Assembly: GCA_003142185.1 (NCBI GenBank)
Contig: PLOR01000010.1
Location: forward strand, 24,130-88,129
Direction of reading: 5' to 3'
DNA length: 64,000 bases
Source: Bryobacterales bacterium
Lineage (GTDB): Bacteria; Acidobacteriota; Terriglobia; Bryobacterales; Bryobacteraceae
Shown here: positions 24,310-32,656 of the stretch, one piece after another
Layout of the letters: each line of letters starts with the position of its first letter
Position numbering within the stretch: the stretch's first letter is position 1
The notes under the pieces: model-generated
Seen by the model: the letters and a program-made list of their open reading frames with translations, nothing else
Databases searched by the model: none
Told to the model about the DNA's origin: nothing
Program-made: the position numbers and the translations under genes

Positions 24310-26280
24310 CTACCGCGGCGTGCCGCCGGGCGAGCCACAACGGGCGAAAATATCGAGCTCGAATGTGGCATCGGGCGTGCGATTGTCGCGCAATGCCTGC
24401 GCCAGTTCGCCGGCGGCGGCGCAATACCGGGCCGGGTCGGGCGCGCGTCCTTCGGCCAGTGCTTGTCCGGCCCGTGCTACGGCCTCTCCCTGCGCGTCGC
24501 CCAGCCCGCGATAGGCAGCCGCCATGGCCTCGTATAGCGGCGGAAAACGAGGCGTGAGAATGCGCGCGTAGCGGAGCGCATCCAGCGCTTCGGCAAAGCG
24601 GCCCAGGCTCAGGTAGTCGTCGGCCAAGTAAAGATAGAGCAACACGAATGCCTGGCGCGGCGCGGGCGGCCTGTCGTGCCCCAATTGCGCATTATCGAAA
24701 GCTTGTTCGGCGGCGAGCGAAATCTTGCGCGCCTCCAGCAGCACGGCAAGCGATTTTTCGCGCCAGGCCCGGCGTTCGGCCTCCGGGGCGAGCCCCGCTC
24801 GCTCCGCGTAGTAAATGCCCAGGCGGGCCGGAATCAGCTCCGAGGATTGGCCAGGATCCAGGGGGCGCACCAGTTCCCACGCGGTCTCCTGTTCGGCGAT
24901 CGCGCGGTCGAGGTTCGCGCGCGGGTCCCGGTCGAACCACGCCTTCGCCAGCATGTCGTGCAAGCGCGCGCTGCGCGGCGCGGTTTCGACGTCGGCCAGG
25001 CCCAGCGTGAGGTTGTCGCGCCAGTCCGCGTTGCGCGCCCAGGTGCGTCCGGTATAGAGCAACGCCAGCGCCCCCAGCGTAGCCCACGCCACGCGCGGAC
25101 TCAGGTAGCGCCACGCCAGGCCCGCCACTGCCATGGCGAATGCCACCGAGGGAAGGTAGAGGAAGCGCTCCGCCATCGCGCTCGCAATCGGGATAACCAG
25201 GTTCGACGTGGGCAGTAGCGCCAGTCCAAAAAAACCAACCAGCCAGAACACCAGCGGGTGGCGCCAGCGCATGGCCAGGGCCAGCACGAGCAGCGCCAGG
25301 AGTACCAACAGCGAAATCCACGCGCCCGCATCCGTCCATGCCGCCGGGCGGAGCGCGTCAAAGGAGCGGTCCGACACCAGGCGCACCGGCCACGCCAGCA
25401 GCCACAGGTCCATCCCTTCGACTTTTTGGACGCTGAACATACGCTCCCAGCGCGGGAGATAGCGCAACACATTATCCATGTAGAACACGGGCGGCGACGG
25501 CAGCGGCGCAAACACCGCGGCGCGCGCCACCAATAGCATCACGAGCGATCCGAGGGCCGCCGCATATGCCGCCAGCCGCTGGCGCGCGCGGATGCCGCCC
25601 GGCACGCCGAACGCCAGGTCGGACAGCAGCATCAACGCGGCCAGCATCACGGCGTTTTCTTTCGAGAACGCACCCGCGGCTGCCACCGCGAATAACGCCA
25701 GCCAGCGCCGCGCGCCGGATTGAGCGGTGGCTCGGCCGTAAATCAAAAGGCCCGCCAGCACCGCCAGGGCCGCCAGCAGATCGGCGCGACCCACCACGTT
25801 ATCCACCGCTTCGGTGGCGATGGGGTGAACCGCAAACAGCGCCGCCGCGAACCACGCCGCGCGCGAGCTAAGCAGGCGGGCGGCCAGTTTCCACACCAGC
25901 CAGACGTTGAGCGCGTGCAGCAGCAGATTCACCAGGTGATACCAAAAGGCGCCCCCAGCCGCGCCGGCCAGAGCGTGGTTGAACAGCAAGGAAGCCGTGG
26001 TGATCGGGCGGTAGATCAAGTCGGCTGTGACGGGCCACCAGTAGCTCTTGGAAAGAATCAGCCACAGATTCTGCGCCGTCAGGCTTTGCAGGCGGGGGTT
26101 TTGGGTCAGCAGGAACTGGGAATCCTCGGCCAAATCGAGGCCCAGCGAGTTGGCGTAAGCCAGCAGAGTGAGCGCGAACAGGCCAGCCGGAGCGAGCCAC
26201 CGGGGATACCGCCCGCCGGTTTCTTCACCCGCGCCGCGGCCGCGCGGGCCCGCTGGCTCATTTCGCGAGGGCCGAACCAT
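24310..26280 (-). CDS. TMTC/DUF1736-like polytopic membrane protein with TPR tail
   Basis: The 656-residue protein has about ten hydrophobic segments in its first 430 residues and TPR-like helices at the C-terminus (LADDYLSLGRFAEALDALRYARIL). Features of the TMTC/GT-C family include an acidic loop after the first helix (LDLAEDSQFLL), the YRPITTASLLFNHALAG segment, the amphipathic WYHLVNLLLHALNVWLVW, and AVHPIATEAVDNVVGRADLL. Animal TMTC proteins are O-mannosyltransferases; bacterial members are mostly uncharacterised and may glycosylate exported proteins. ATG 26280 was chosen; GTG 26286 is possible. Confidence 0.78.
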   Translation of the reverse strand: MVRPSRNEPAGPRGRGAGEETGGRYPRWLAPAGLFALTLLAYANSLGLDLAEDSQFLLTQNPRLQSLTAQNLWLILSKSYWWPVTADLIYRPITTASLLFNHALAGAAGGAFWYHLVNLLLHALNVWLVWKLAARLLSSRAAWFAAALFAVHPIATEAVDNVVGRADLLAALAVLAGLLIYGRATAQSGARRWLALFAVAAAGAFSKENAVMLAALMLLSDLAFGVPGGIRARQRLAAYAAALGSLVMLLVARAAVFAPLPSPPVFYMDNVLRYLPRWERMFSVQKVEGMDLWLLAWPVRLVSDRSFDALRPAAWTDAGAWISLLVLLALLVLALAMRWRHPLVFWLVGFFGLALLPTSNLVIPIASAMAERFLYLPSVAFAMAVAGLAWRYLSPRVAWATLGALALLYTGRTWARNADWRDNLTLGLADVETAPRSARLHDMLAKAWFDRDPRANLDRAIAEQETAWELVRPLDPGQSSELIPARLGIYYAERAGLAPEAERRAWREKSLAVLLEARKISLAAEQAFDNAQLGHDRPPAPRQAFVLLYLYLADDYLSLGRFAEALDALRYARILTPRFPPLYEAMAAAYRGLGDAQGEAVARAGQALAEGRAPDPARYCAAAGELAQALRDNRTPDATFELDIFARCGSPGGTPR

Positions 26281-26405
26281 GCACACAATCTAACACCTGT
26301 TCATCGGGCGGCTTCTTCTTTTTCGGCGGTCCTGAGTGGGCTAGTCTTCCCATCCAGGCTGCCGCCGTAATTCAAGAAATATCCGGCGGCGGCGATAAGG
26401 TTTTT

Positions 26406-26717
26406 GTGAATGCGTTTCTCAGGAATGCCGAAGAGTTGTTTGCGACCGCCCGGCAGGACGCCGGCGAAGATTGCCAGTTCTCGGTGCTGGTAGGGCCGGA
26501 TGGCGGCATCCACATGGTGTTCGGCTCGGACTGGGACCTGGAACCGCTACGCCAGCAGCATGGCGCGCGGGCGGCTTACCGGGTAACGCGTTCGGCGGGG
26601 TCTGTGGCCCTCGAAGGGCGCTCCGTAGGCGCATCCTGCCGGCTGGAGGCGGTGCGCCCGGCGCGCGCCCTCCTCGGCCTGCTGGCCGATAGCCGCTGTT
26701 ACCAGACGGTCGCCTGA
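26406..26717 (+). CDS. Small hypothetical protein beside flagellar genes
   Basis: The 103-residue protein starts at GTG 26406 after AAGG. It has no signal peptide or helix. A compact alpha/beta fold seems likely (EDCQFSVLVGPDGGIHMVFGSDWDLEPL). The gene lies 100 bp before flaG on the same strand. No family was recognised; its conserved place next to flagellar genes in relatives could be tested. Confidence 0.65.
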   Translation: MNAFLRNAEELFATARQDAGEDCQFSVLVGPDGGIHMVFGSDWDLEPLRQQHGARAAYRVTRSAGSVALEGRSVGASCRLEAVRPARALLGLLADSRCYQTVA

Positions 26718-26743
26718 GCGCGGCTCGCGTTTCTTCAATTTGG

Positions 26744-26751
26744 GCCGATGA
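26744..26751 (+). promoter_or_regulatory. Sigma-28-like -10 box upstream of flaG
   Basis: GCCGATGA differs by one base from the FliA -10 consensus GCCGATAA and is preceded by TTTGG, as is the exact box before fliS. The -35 is weak. It lies 66 bp before the flaG ATG. Confidence 0.45.
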
Positions 26752-26817
26752 GGAACATGACAACTGGATAACACCGGCAAGTCCGCTCGCCGGGATGAAT
26801 CTGGCTGAGGAGCCGTT

Positions 26818-27096
26818 ATGGAGATCAGCGCCGTCAACCGCACAGACGCGGCCCAACCCGTGACCGCAGTGAGCGTCCCATCCGAAATCGCCAGCCAGAA
26901 CCGCGAGGTGGTCCAGGCCGTCAAGGCCGTGAACGGATCGGAGATGTTCGGCCAGGACGAAGAGTTGGCCTTTCAAATGGATTCGTCGACCAAGCACCTG
27001 GTGGTCCAGATCATCAACCGCAACACCAAAGAGGTAATCTCGCAGGTGCCGCCGGAATACGTGTTGCGCATGGCCCAAAACCTGAAGTCCCCTTAA
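26818..27096 (+). CDS. flaG: FlaG family flagellar protein
   Basis: The 92-residue protein has the FlaG core LAFQMDSSTKHLVVQIINRN with the ending TKEVISQVPPEYVLRM, matching the family signature FxxD...VxIxDxxTxEVIRQIPPE. FlaG proteins affect filament length and are usually coded beside fliD. Here fliD is absent; fliS follows 54 bp downstream. ATG 26818 has GAGG upstream. The role in this organism is inferred. Confidence 0.85.
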   Translation: MEISAVNRTDAAQPVTAVSVPSEIASQNREVVQAVKAVNGSEMFGQDEELAFQMDSSTKHLVVQIINRNTKEVISQVPPEYVLRMAQNLKSP

Positions 27097-27104
27097 GAAA
27101 CGGC

Positions 27105-27130
27105 TCAACCCCCTAGTTTTGGGCCGATAA
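27105..27130 (+). promoter_or_regulatory. Sigma-28-like promoter of fliS
   Basis: GCCGATAA at 27123-27130 is an exact match to the FliA -10 consensus, with TCAA 14 bp upstream (27105-27108) as a weak -35. It lies 20 bp before the fliS ATG, with a GGGAG ribosome site in between. Confidence 0.6.
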
Positions 27131-27150
27131 GTGGTTGGGAGAACGAACCA

Positions 27151-27609
27151 ATGTGGAATCACGCGCAAGACGCTTACCTGGAGAGCAGGGTGCTCTCGGC
27201 GGATCCGGTGGAACTGATCCGCTTGCTCTATCAGACCGGAGTAAGCGCGGTGCAGGATGCGCGGCGGTGCCTGGCCGATGGAAAAATCATGGAGCGGTCC
27301 CAGGCGATTACCAAGGCCGGCCGGGTATTGATCCAGTTAATCACTGCGCTCGATCACGAGCGCGGCGGCGAAATCAGCCGGCGTCTGGCGGCGCTGTACG
27401 ACTATATGCTGCGCCGGCTCACCGAGGCCAACTCCCGGCAGCGCGACGAACCGCTGGCCGAGGTGCTGAGCCTGCTTGCCACATTGGCCGAAGGCTGGGA
27501 ATGGGTCCGTCCCGCGCCTAAGCCGGAGCCGGCCGCCGCTAATCCGTGGAATCCCGAGGTGACGCCGGAACCCGCCGCCGCCAGCGCGGAGCACGCCTGG
27601 AGCTTCTGA
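27151..27609 (+). CDS. fliS: Flagellar export chaperone FliS
   Basis: FliS binds the flagellin C-terminus in the cytosol until export. The 152-residue protein has the four-helix FliS pattern: AQDAYLESRVLSADPVELIRLLY, the middle helix with KAGRVLIQLITALDHERGGEI, and LAALYDYMLRRLTEAN. A Pro/Ala-rich tail of about 30 residues extends the usual length. ATG 27151 follows GGGAG. flaG lies upstream, and fliD, which is often between them, is missing. Confidence 0.9.
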   Translation: MWNHAQDAYLESRVLSADPVELIRLLYQTGVSAVQDARRCLADGKIMERSQAITKAGRVLIQLITALDHERGGEISRRLAALYDYMLRRLTEANSRQRDEPLAEVLSLLATLAEGWEWVRPAPKPEPAAANPWNPEVTPEPAAASAEHAWSF

Positions 27610-27693
27610 CGGCTCAGCACTGTTTGCACCCACACGCGAAGCGAGCCACGGCGGTTGTCCGGTTCATAATGCACCCTCGTCCGCCGCCCGGGC

Positions 27694-28536
27694 TCACCTG
27701 TCGACGGTCACGTCGATTGTGTTCGAGCAGACGGTGGTGTTGAGATACTCGAGCGGCCCGCCGAGGCTGACGCGGTAAACGCCGGGGGCGGACATATCGA
27801 AATCCTCACCGACCTTCCACATCGAAGAGATTTCCTCGTTAGGCAGGAGGGGCACCAGCGCCGGTGGAATGAAAGCAAGGGTGAGGGACGCCATGCCATG
27901 CCCGTATAGCCACTCTCGCTCCTTTGCAATCGCGGCGTGGCTCCCAGCCGGATCTAACACCGTCACAGGAAAGGTCGGACCCGCCAACTCCAACTGTAGG
28001 AGCGCGAGCGGTTCCTGGGTGAGGTTCCGCAGCCTTGTGCGAATCAGGGGCCCGGTGCCGGGAGCCCGCGGCACCGGCTCGATACTCAGCGACAATGTCG
28101 GCGGCTCCGAAGGTGTGCATGGCTGAAAGGGAGCAGCGAGCGTCTGACCGCCTCGATGCGCCAGGGTAAGAGCGTACACTGGCTTCCCGAGCGACGCCAA
28201 TGCCAAGCGCATGCCAAGGTGGGCGCAGTGGTTCTCTTCCCCTGCCATAGCTGCTAGGATCACGGGAATGGCCGAGATTCCTTCTGACGTCGCCAGCCTC
28301 GCGGCCGCTACGGACCTTAGGTCCACCGAAGGGTCGCCGAGAGCGGCGGTCAGGCTCGCCCTAGTCGAGGCGTAACCAGCGTCTCGGAGAATGTGGTCCA
28401 GAGTCGCCGGAGCCTCAGCGGATGGGGCGCGCTGCGCCCAGCAGCCACCCGCCGAATTTTGCGCGTTGGCGCACGTCAAAGCCACCGACAACGAGGCCAC
28501 GGCCAGCAGCGCGATCGTAATCCAAAGTCGGTTCAT
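27694..28536 (-). CDS. Secreted protein of unknown function with HEAT-like N-terminal part
   Basis: The 280-residue protein has a signal peptide (MNRLWITIALLAVASLSVAL), a helical stretch (about 45-125) with HEAT-like spacing, and a C-terminal beta-rich domain (about 140-280) ending FDMSAPGVYRVSLGGPLEYL. The C-terminal domain is shared with the frameshifted copy at 28580-29282. It looks like an extracytoplasmic Ig-like or related fold, with two conserved Cys. Function unknown. Confidence 0.7.
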   Translation of the reverse strand: MNRLWITIALLAVASLSVALTCANAQNSAGGCWAQRAPSAEAPATLDHILRDAGYASTRASLTAALGDPSVDLRSVAAARLATSEGISAIPVILAAMAGEENHCAHLGMRLALASLGKPVYALTLAHRGGQTLAAPFQPCTPSEPPTLSLSIEPVPRAPGTGPLIRTRLRNLTQEPLALLQLELAGPTFPVTVLDPAGSHAAIAKEREWLYGHGMASLTLAFIPPALVPLLPNEEISSMWKVGEDFDMSAPGVYRVSLGGPLEYLNTTVCSNTIDVTVDR

Positions 28537-28579
28537 ACCGGGGCTGGCTTCAGTGTAGCTCGCCCTCCGCCGTGCGGGT

Positions 28580-29282
28580 TCACTTGTCGGTGGTCACGTC
28601 GATTGTGTTCGAGCAGACGGTGGTGTTTAGATACTCGAGCGGCCCGCCGAAGCTGACGCGGTACATTCCGGGGGCGGACATATCGAAATCGCTCCCCACC
28701 CTCCAGTCCCAGGCGAACTCCTCACCGGGCGCCAAGGCCCTGCCCATTGGGCCGTGGCCGCCCCCGATCATGCCGGCTGGAAGCTCGGAGGCGGGGTGGT
28801 ACAGCCATTCCTGCGCCTTCGGGATTCGGGCCTTGCCACCACCCGGCTCCAGGAGGGTCACGGAGAAGAGTTGTCCGGGCGACGCGGTCCAGACGAACGG
28901 GATCACCCGGCCCGAGACGTTTCGCGCCGAGATGTGGACCACCGGTCCGTTGGTCACATAAGAGGGACGAGGCCCCTGCTCGATGCTGAGCGTCAGAACC
29001 GGCGTCCCCGAGGGCGTGCACGACTGGAAAGGCGTGACGTACCACTGATCGCCAGCGTGTTGTTTGCCGGGCCCCTTGGACAGCCGCCACCCCAGAGACC
29101 CGATCGCAAATCCCATCGCCCCTCGCGCGGTTGCGGTCACGCGTTTCAGCCGGCATGCCGCGAAAGGTCCACGAGTGGCCATCGGCAGAGGGGGTCTTCG
29201 CTCCGCAGCCGTCCAGCCTCTGCGCTCCAGCCCAAGCCGCTGCCGTCATTAGAATCACGCTAATCATGAAAAGTCGGTTCAT
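28580..29282 (-). pseudogene. Frameshifted tandem paralog of the 27694-28536 gene
   Basis: A signal peptide starting at ATG 29282 (MNRLFMISVILMTAAAWAGA) is in one frame, while the conserved C-terminal domain (ending EYLNTTVCSNTIDVTTDK) is in another frame, open from 29182. Most of the HEAT-like middle is also missing compared with the intact neighbour. So the copy has suffered a deletion and a frameshift between about 29180 and 29090. The C-terminal part is still well preserved, which suggests recent decay or an unusual restart. Confidence 0.65.
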
Positions 29283-29303
29283 GCGTGGGCTGGCTTTCAG
29301 TGT

Positions 29304-29340
29304 AGCTCGCCCTCCGCCGTGCGGATTCACTTGTCGGTGG
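29304..29340 (-). other. Remnant end of a third tandem copy
   Basis: The stretch before and including TTGTCGGTGG repeats the sequence at 28558-28591, which covers the last codons (TDK-stop) and 3' flank of the pseudogene. Homology stops at 29340. This marks the breakpoint of the tandem duplication that made the two paralogs. Confidence 0.55.
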
Positions 29341-29420
29341 CCCGTGATAGCCGGAAGCAGAGCATCGATCGGCAGCCGCGCGCTCTCCCTGTTGGCACGA
29401 AGCCGCAGCGCCGGGGCACA

Positions 29421-30629
29421 ATGAGAGGAGTGAGCAACCAACGGTTTCTGATCATCGGCGGCGGTATTGTGGGGCTGGCCACGGCTTACCGCCTGGGCGA
29501 ACGGTTTCCCGGCGCATCCATCACGGTGCTTGAAAAGGAAAGCCAGGTGGGACAGCACCAGACCGGCCACAACAGCGGTGTGCTGCACTGCGGGTTGTAT
29601 TACAAACCCGGCTCGGTGAAGGCGCGGCTGGCAGTTACGGGGATCCGCCAAATGGTGGAGTTCTGCCGCGAAAACGGCGTGGCGCATGAAATCTGCGGCA
29701 AGCTGGTGGTGGCCGCCGACGAGAGCGAAGTGCCGCGGCTGCGCGACCTGGAACAACGCGGCGCGGCCAACGGTCTGGAAGGCCTGCGCTGGCTCGGCCG
29801 CGAAGCGATGATCGAGATCGAGCCGCACGTCGGCGGTGTGGCCGCTCTGCGCGTGCCGCAAGAGGGCATCGTCGATTATCCGGCGGTGTGCGCGGCGATG
29901 GTGAAGCGCCTCGAGGAACGCGGCGCGCGCGTCGCCGTGGGAGCCCGCGTGCTGCGCTTGCGGCGCGGCTCGGGCGAATGGATCGCCGAGACTCCCGCCG
30001 GCGAATTCACCGGCAGCTTCATTGTCAATTGCGCCGGCCTGCACTCGGACCGCGTCTCCCAACTGGCCGGCGAGCGGCGCAGCGTGCGCATCCTGCCCTT
30101 CCGCGGCGAGTATTACAAAATCCGACCCGAACGGCAGCACCTGGTGCGCAATCTCATCTACCCCGTGCCCGATCCGGCCTTCCCGTTTCTCGGCGTCCAT
30201 TTCACGCGCCTGATTCATGGCGGCGTCGAGGCCGGTCCCAACGCCGTGCTGGCGCTCGCGCGCGAAGGTTATCGCAAAACCGACTTCCGGCCCGCCGACC
30301 TGTTCGACGTGCTCAGCTATGGCGGCTTCTGGCGTTTTCTGCGGCGCTACCCTTCGATGGCCTGGTACGAGCTGCGCCGCTCCTTCAGCCGCGAGCTGTT
30401 CTGCCGCGCGTTGCAGCGCCTGGTCCCGGAGATTCGACCCGCCGATCTCACAACCGGCGGCTCCGGCGTGCGCGCCCAAGCTATCACACCGGAAGGTGAG
30501 CTGGTACAGGATTTCCAGTTGATCGCGCGCCCCGACGCGCTGCACGTGCTGAACGCTCCCAGCCCCGCCGCCACCGCATCGCTCGCCATCGGCGCCGAGA
30601 TCGCCGCCAACGTAGCCGCCGCGCTGTGA
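29421..30629 (+). CDS. lhgO: L-2-hydroxyglutarate oxidase/dehydrogenase
   Basis: LhgO oxidises L-2-hydroxyglutarate to 2-oxoglutarate with FAD and passes electrons to oxygen or the quinone pool. The 402-residue protein has the FAD Rossmann motif FLIIGGGIVGLATAYRLGE, the GQHQTGHNSGVLHCGLYY signature, IVNCAGLHSDRVSQLAG and LTTGGSGVRAQAI near the C-terminus. ATG 29421 was chosen; GTG 29430 is an alternative. The gene stands alone, between the duplicated secreted genes and tRNA-Leu. Confidence 0.92.
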   Translation: MRGVSNQRFLIIGGGIVGLATAYRLGERFPGASITVLEKESQVGQHQTGHNSGVLHCGLYYKPGSVKARLAVTGIRQMVEFCRENGVAHEICGKLVVAADESEVPRLRDLEQRGAANGLEGLRWLGREAMIEIEPHVGGVAALRVPQEGIVDYPAVCAAMVKRLEERGARVAVGARVLRLRRGSGEWIAETPAGEFTGSFIVNCAGLHSDRVSQLAGERRSVRILPFRGEYYKIRPERQHLVRNLIYPVPDPAFPFLGVHFTRLIHGGVEAGPNAVLALAREGYRKTDFRPADLFDVLSYGGFWRFLRRYPSMAWYELRRSFSRELFCRALQRLVPEIRPADLTTGGSGVRAQAITPEGELVQDFQLIARPDALHVLNAPSPAATASLAIGAEIAANVAAAL

Positions 30630-30630
30630 A

Positions 30631-30700
30631 GGTAGGGCACGCTTCAGCTTGCCAACGTTAGGTGGGGCAGGTTTCAACCTGCCAACGCCCGCTTGCGGGC
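30631..30700. repeat. Composite of three dispersed palindromes
   Basis: Three modules lie in a row: GGTAGGGCACGCTTCAGCTTGCC, GGTGGGGCAGGTTTCAACCTGCC and CCCGCTTGCGGGC. The same modules occur in reverse order and orientation at 60181-60254. It directly follows the lhgO stop. Confidence 0.75.
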
Positions 30701-30772
30701 GCGTTCTTCGGCTTCGTGTTTTTTCGCTTCGCTCACGCATGCCGCGGACCTTGCTAGACTAACGGGCGTAGC

Positions 30773-30861
30773 GGCGGGATGGCGTAATTGGCAGCCGCAC
30801 CGGACTTAAAATCCGGTAGTCCGCAAGGACTGTGTGGGTTCGACCCCCACTCCCGCCACCA
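30773..30861 (+). tRNA. tRNA-Leu (UAA anticodon)
   Basis: The acceptor GGCGGGA pairs perfectly with TCCCGCC. The anticodon stem CCGGA/TCCGG encloses the loop CTTAAAA, giving anticodon TAA. A long variable arm (TAGTCCGCAAGGACTG) is typical of leucine tRNAs. The T-arm is GTGGG-TTCGACC-CCCAC, and ACCA is encoded at the 3' end. Confidence 0.96.
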
Positions 30862-30894
30862 CTGTAGCTACGCAGCCTGCGGCTGACCATCGGA

Positions 30895-31242
30895 TCAGGA
30901 GGCAAGAGCAGCCAGTTCAGCCGCCGCGACACCTCGAAGCGCAGCGAGGTCGTGCCGCACCGTGTGCCAGATCAGGGACTCGTCGACTGCTTCATACTCA
31001 TGCCTGTAGACGTTGCCGGCGGCGGCGATCGCCACCCAGTCTATCTCGGCGCGCCGGCTGGTGATCTCCGCGGGAAGGCGGCGTGACGCCTCCGAGATAA
31101 TCTCCAGCGCCCGGACCACGGCATAAACTGTCTTCCGGTCCCGAGTGAAAGCCGCCAGGTCGAGTTCGGCTGTGAACGCCTCGATTGCGTCGACGTTGTC
31201 GACGATGTCGCGCAGGCGTTGGGCCGGGCTCTTAGAAGGCAT
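30895..31242 (-). CDS. HepT-like toxin (DUF86) of a MNT/HEPN pair
   Basis: The 115-residue all-helical protein is a HEPN-domain HepT. HepT RNases use an R-x4-H-x-Y motif; here the region reads GNVYRHEYEAVD, so the His81 and Tyr83 are kept but the first Arg position is Gly76 and an Arg sits next to the His. In characterised pairs the MntA partner adds AMP to the Tyr to neutralise the toxin. It overlaps the MntA gene by 11 bp, as is usual. Activity of this variant motif is uncertain. Confidence 0.85.
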   Translation of the reverse strand: MPSKSPAQRLRDIVDNVDAIEAFTAELDLAAFTRDRKTVYAVVRALEIISEASRRLPAEITSRRAEIDWVAIAAAGNVYRHEYEAVDESLIWHTVRHDLAALRGVAAAELAALAS

Positions 31243-31534
31243 GGATTGCGTCGCGGAGGATGTTATCGCGCAGCAGTGGCTTGAGGGTCCGGCGGCTTAC
31301 CACGTCCCCGGCGCCGTCGAGGAGTTCGTTGATGTAGAGCTTCAGCCTGGCGTACGCGAAAATCCCCATGGGCCGATCTTGATCGAGGTCAACCAGCACA
31401 TCGATGTCGCTCGCCGCCGTGGCTTCACCCCGTGCGACGGAGCCGAATACCGCGGCGTGAGACACGCCCAGATTCCGCAGCTCGCTCTCGTGAGCGCGTA
31501 GCGTTCGAAGAACGTCGTCAAGTGCGCCAGTCAT
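31232..31534 (-). CDS. MntA-like nucleotidyltransferase antitoxin
   Basis: The 100-residue minimal nucleotidyltransferase has GSVARGEATAASDIDVLVD, with Gly31-Ser32 and catalytic Asp43 and Asp45. Proteins of this type neutralise HepT by adding AMP to its Tyr. It is first in the two-gene operon, before hepT. The pair is probably a toxin-antitoxin module or anti-phage device next to a tRNA gene. Confidence 0.88.
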   Translation of the reverse strand: MTGALDDVLRTLRAHESELRNLGVSHAAVFGSVARGEATAASDIDVLVDLDQDRPMGIFAYARLKLYINELLDGAGDVVSRRTLKPLLRDNILRDAIHAF

Positions 31535-31605
31535 CTTTCACCACGAGTCTACCAAACGGGCACCGGCAAGCGGCAGTCTCGGCCACGTGACACTGGTAAT
31601 GGGGC

Positions 31606-32322
31606 CTACCGGCTCGCTTTCACCGCTTTGCCCCGCAACTCGCGCAGGGCGTCTTTGGCGATCCAGCGGGCCGAGCGGGAATCCAGGCGCTCGATCTTTT
31701 CGGCTGCGGCGATGGCTTTCTTGAGCAGCCGCGCGTTGCGTTTGCCGGTCTGCCGCAGCGCCCAGTTGACGGCTTTCTTCACCATGTTGCGGTCGTCGGT
31801 GGCAGCGCCGGCGATCAGCTTCAGGAAGGCTTCGAACTGGGCGTCTTCCATTTCGCTGCGCTGCGCCGCCAGACCCGCCATCAACGCGAAACCGGCGCGG
31901 CGTACGAACTCTCGCTTTGCGCCCGACCATTGCATGGCCTTGGCGCAGGCAAATGGCGTGCAGCGGAACAGGTTCTGGCAAGCCTGGTCGCACACGTCCC
32001 AGGAATCGAAGTCGCGGGCCCAGCGGTCCATTTGGGCGGAAGTCATGCGCGCCGGATCTTCGACCATGGTGGCCAGGATGCGCGCCTCGTGAATCCCGGA
32101 GGCCCACAATTCGCCGGCCAGCCGGTGATCCATTCCGGCCCGCTTGGCCATTGCGCGCAGCACCGGAATCGGCACCCCCAGCGCGTGTTCGGTCGCGATG
32201 CCGTAGCGCGCCATGCCGGCGACGTTGGCGGGATTGGAGCGCGCCTTCAATTCCGCAAGCAACTCTGCCACGCGCTCCTTCACGGTCGCGGCTTTGAAGG
32301 CGTTTTGTCCGGCCGGGAACAT
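31606..32322 (-). CDS. AlkD-like DNA alkylation repair protein
   Basis: The 238-residue protein is built of HEAT-like helical repeats of the AlkD family. Matching regions are MARYGIATEHALGVPIPVLR near the start, MDRWARDFDSWDVCDQAC with the conserved W-D in the middle, and DDRNMVKKAVNWALRQTGKRN near the end. AlkD removes bulky or cationic alkyl bases without flipping them. Start ATG 32322 has no strong ribosome site. Confidence 0.88.
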   Translation of the reverse strand: MFPAGQNAFKAATVKERVAELLAELKARSNPANVAGMARYGIATEHALGVPIPVLRAMAKRAGMDHRLAGELWASGIHEARILATMVEDPARMTSAQMDRWARDFDSWDVCDQACQNLFRCTPFACAKAMQWSGAKREFVRRAGFALMAGLAAQRSEMEDAQFEAFLKLIAGAATDDRNMVKKAVNWALRQTGKRNARLLKKAIAAAEKIERLDSRSARWIAKDALRELRGKAVKASR

Positions 32323-32656
32323 AAGGTTTTGTGCACGGACACGGGCAATAGTTTCCCGGAATCCGTTCTGAGGCTCCTAGTGATTATATGGGCAATCGCC
32401 GTGCGCGCGGGAATGCGGGAATCGCGGCAGAGGCCCAGCCACCAGGGGCTGAGGCCCAAACCTTTCTCTCGATCCTTCGGCACGGCTGAAGCCGTTGCCC
32501 TGGATACAAAGCCTCCTGAAAGAGGGAAGCGTGCGTACCCCTACGTTCAGATTCGTTCGAATTTACTAGGAATGGAGAGTTTAGCCATTACTGTGTCGCG
32601 CACCCTTGAACCGGTCATTTCCCGACAGGCGCTTACCCCGGCTATATGATGGAGGG
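32323..32656. other. Intergenic region between divergent genes
   Basis: This 334-bp space holds no gene I can support. It contains a small hairpin, CGGCACGGCTGAAGCCGTTGCC, near 32478, and an AGAGGCCCAGCC/GGGCTGAGGCC imperfect dyad near 32430. Promoters for the AlkD-like gene and the phosphoesterase must lie here, but none is convincing. Confidence 0.4.

Noticed and set aside
26391..26398. GGCGATAA as a third sigma-28 box before the gene at 26406
   Set aside because: It is only 8 bp before the start codon and overlaps the AAGG ribosome site, so a promoter there would remove the site.
28722..30740. A 672-codon open frame on the minus strand opposite lhgO
   Set aside because: Only the short signal peptide near 29282 in this frame has meaning, as part of the frameshifted pseudogene; the rest is the shadow of lhgO.
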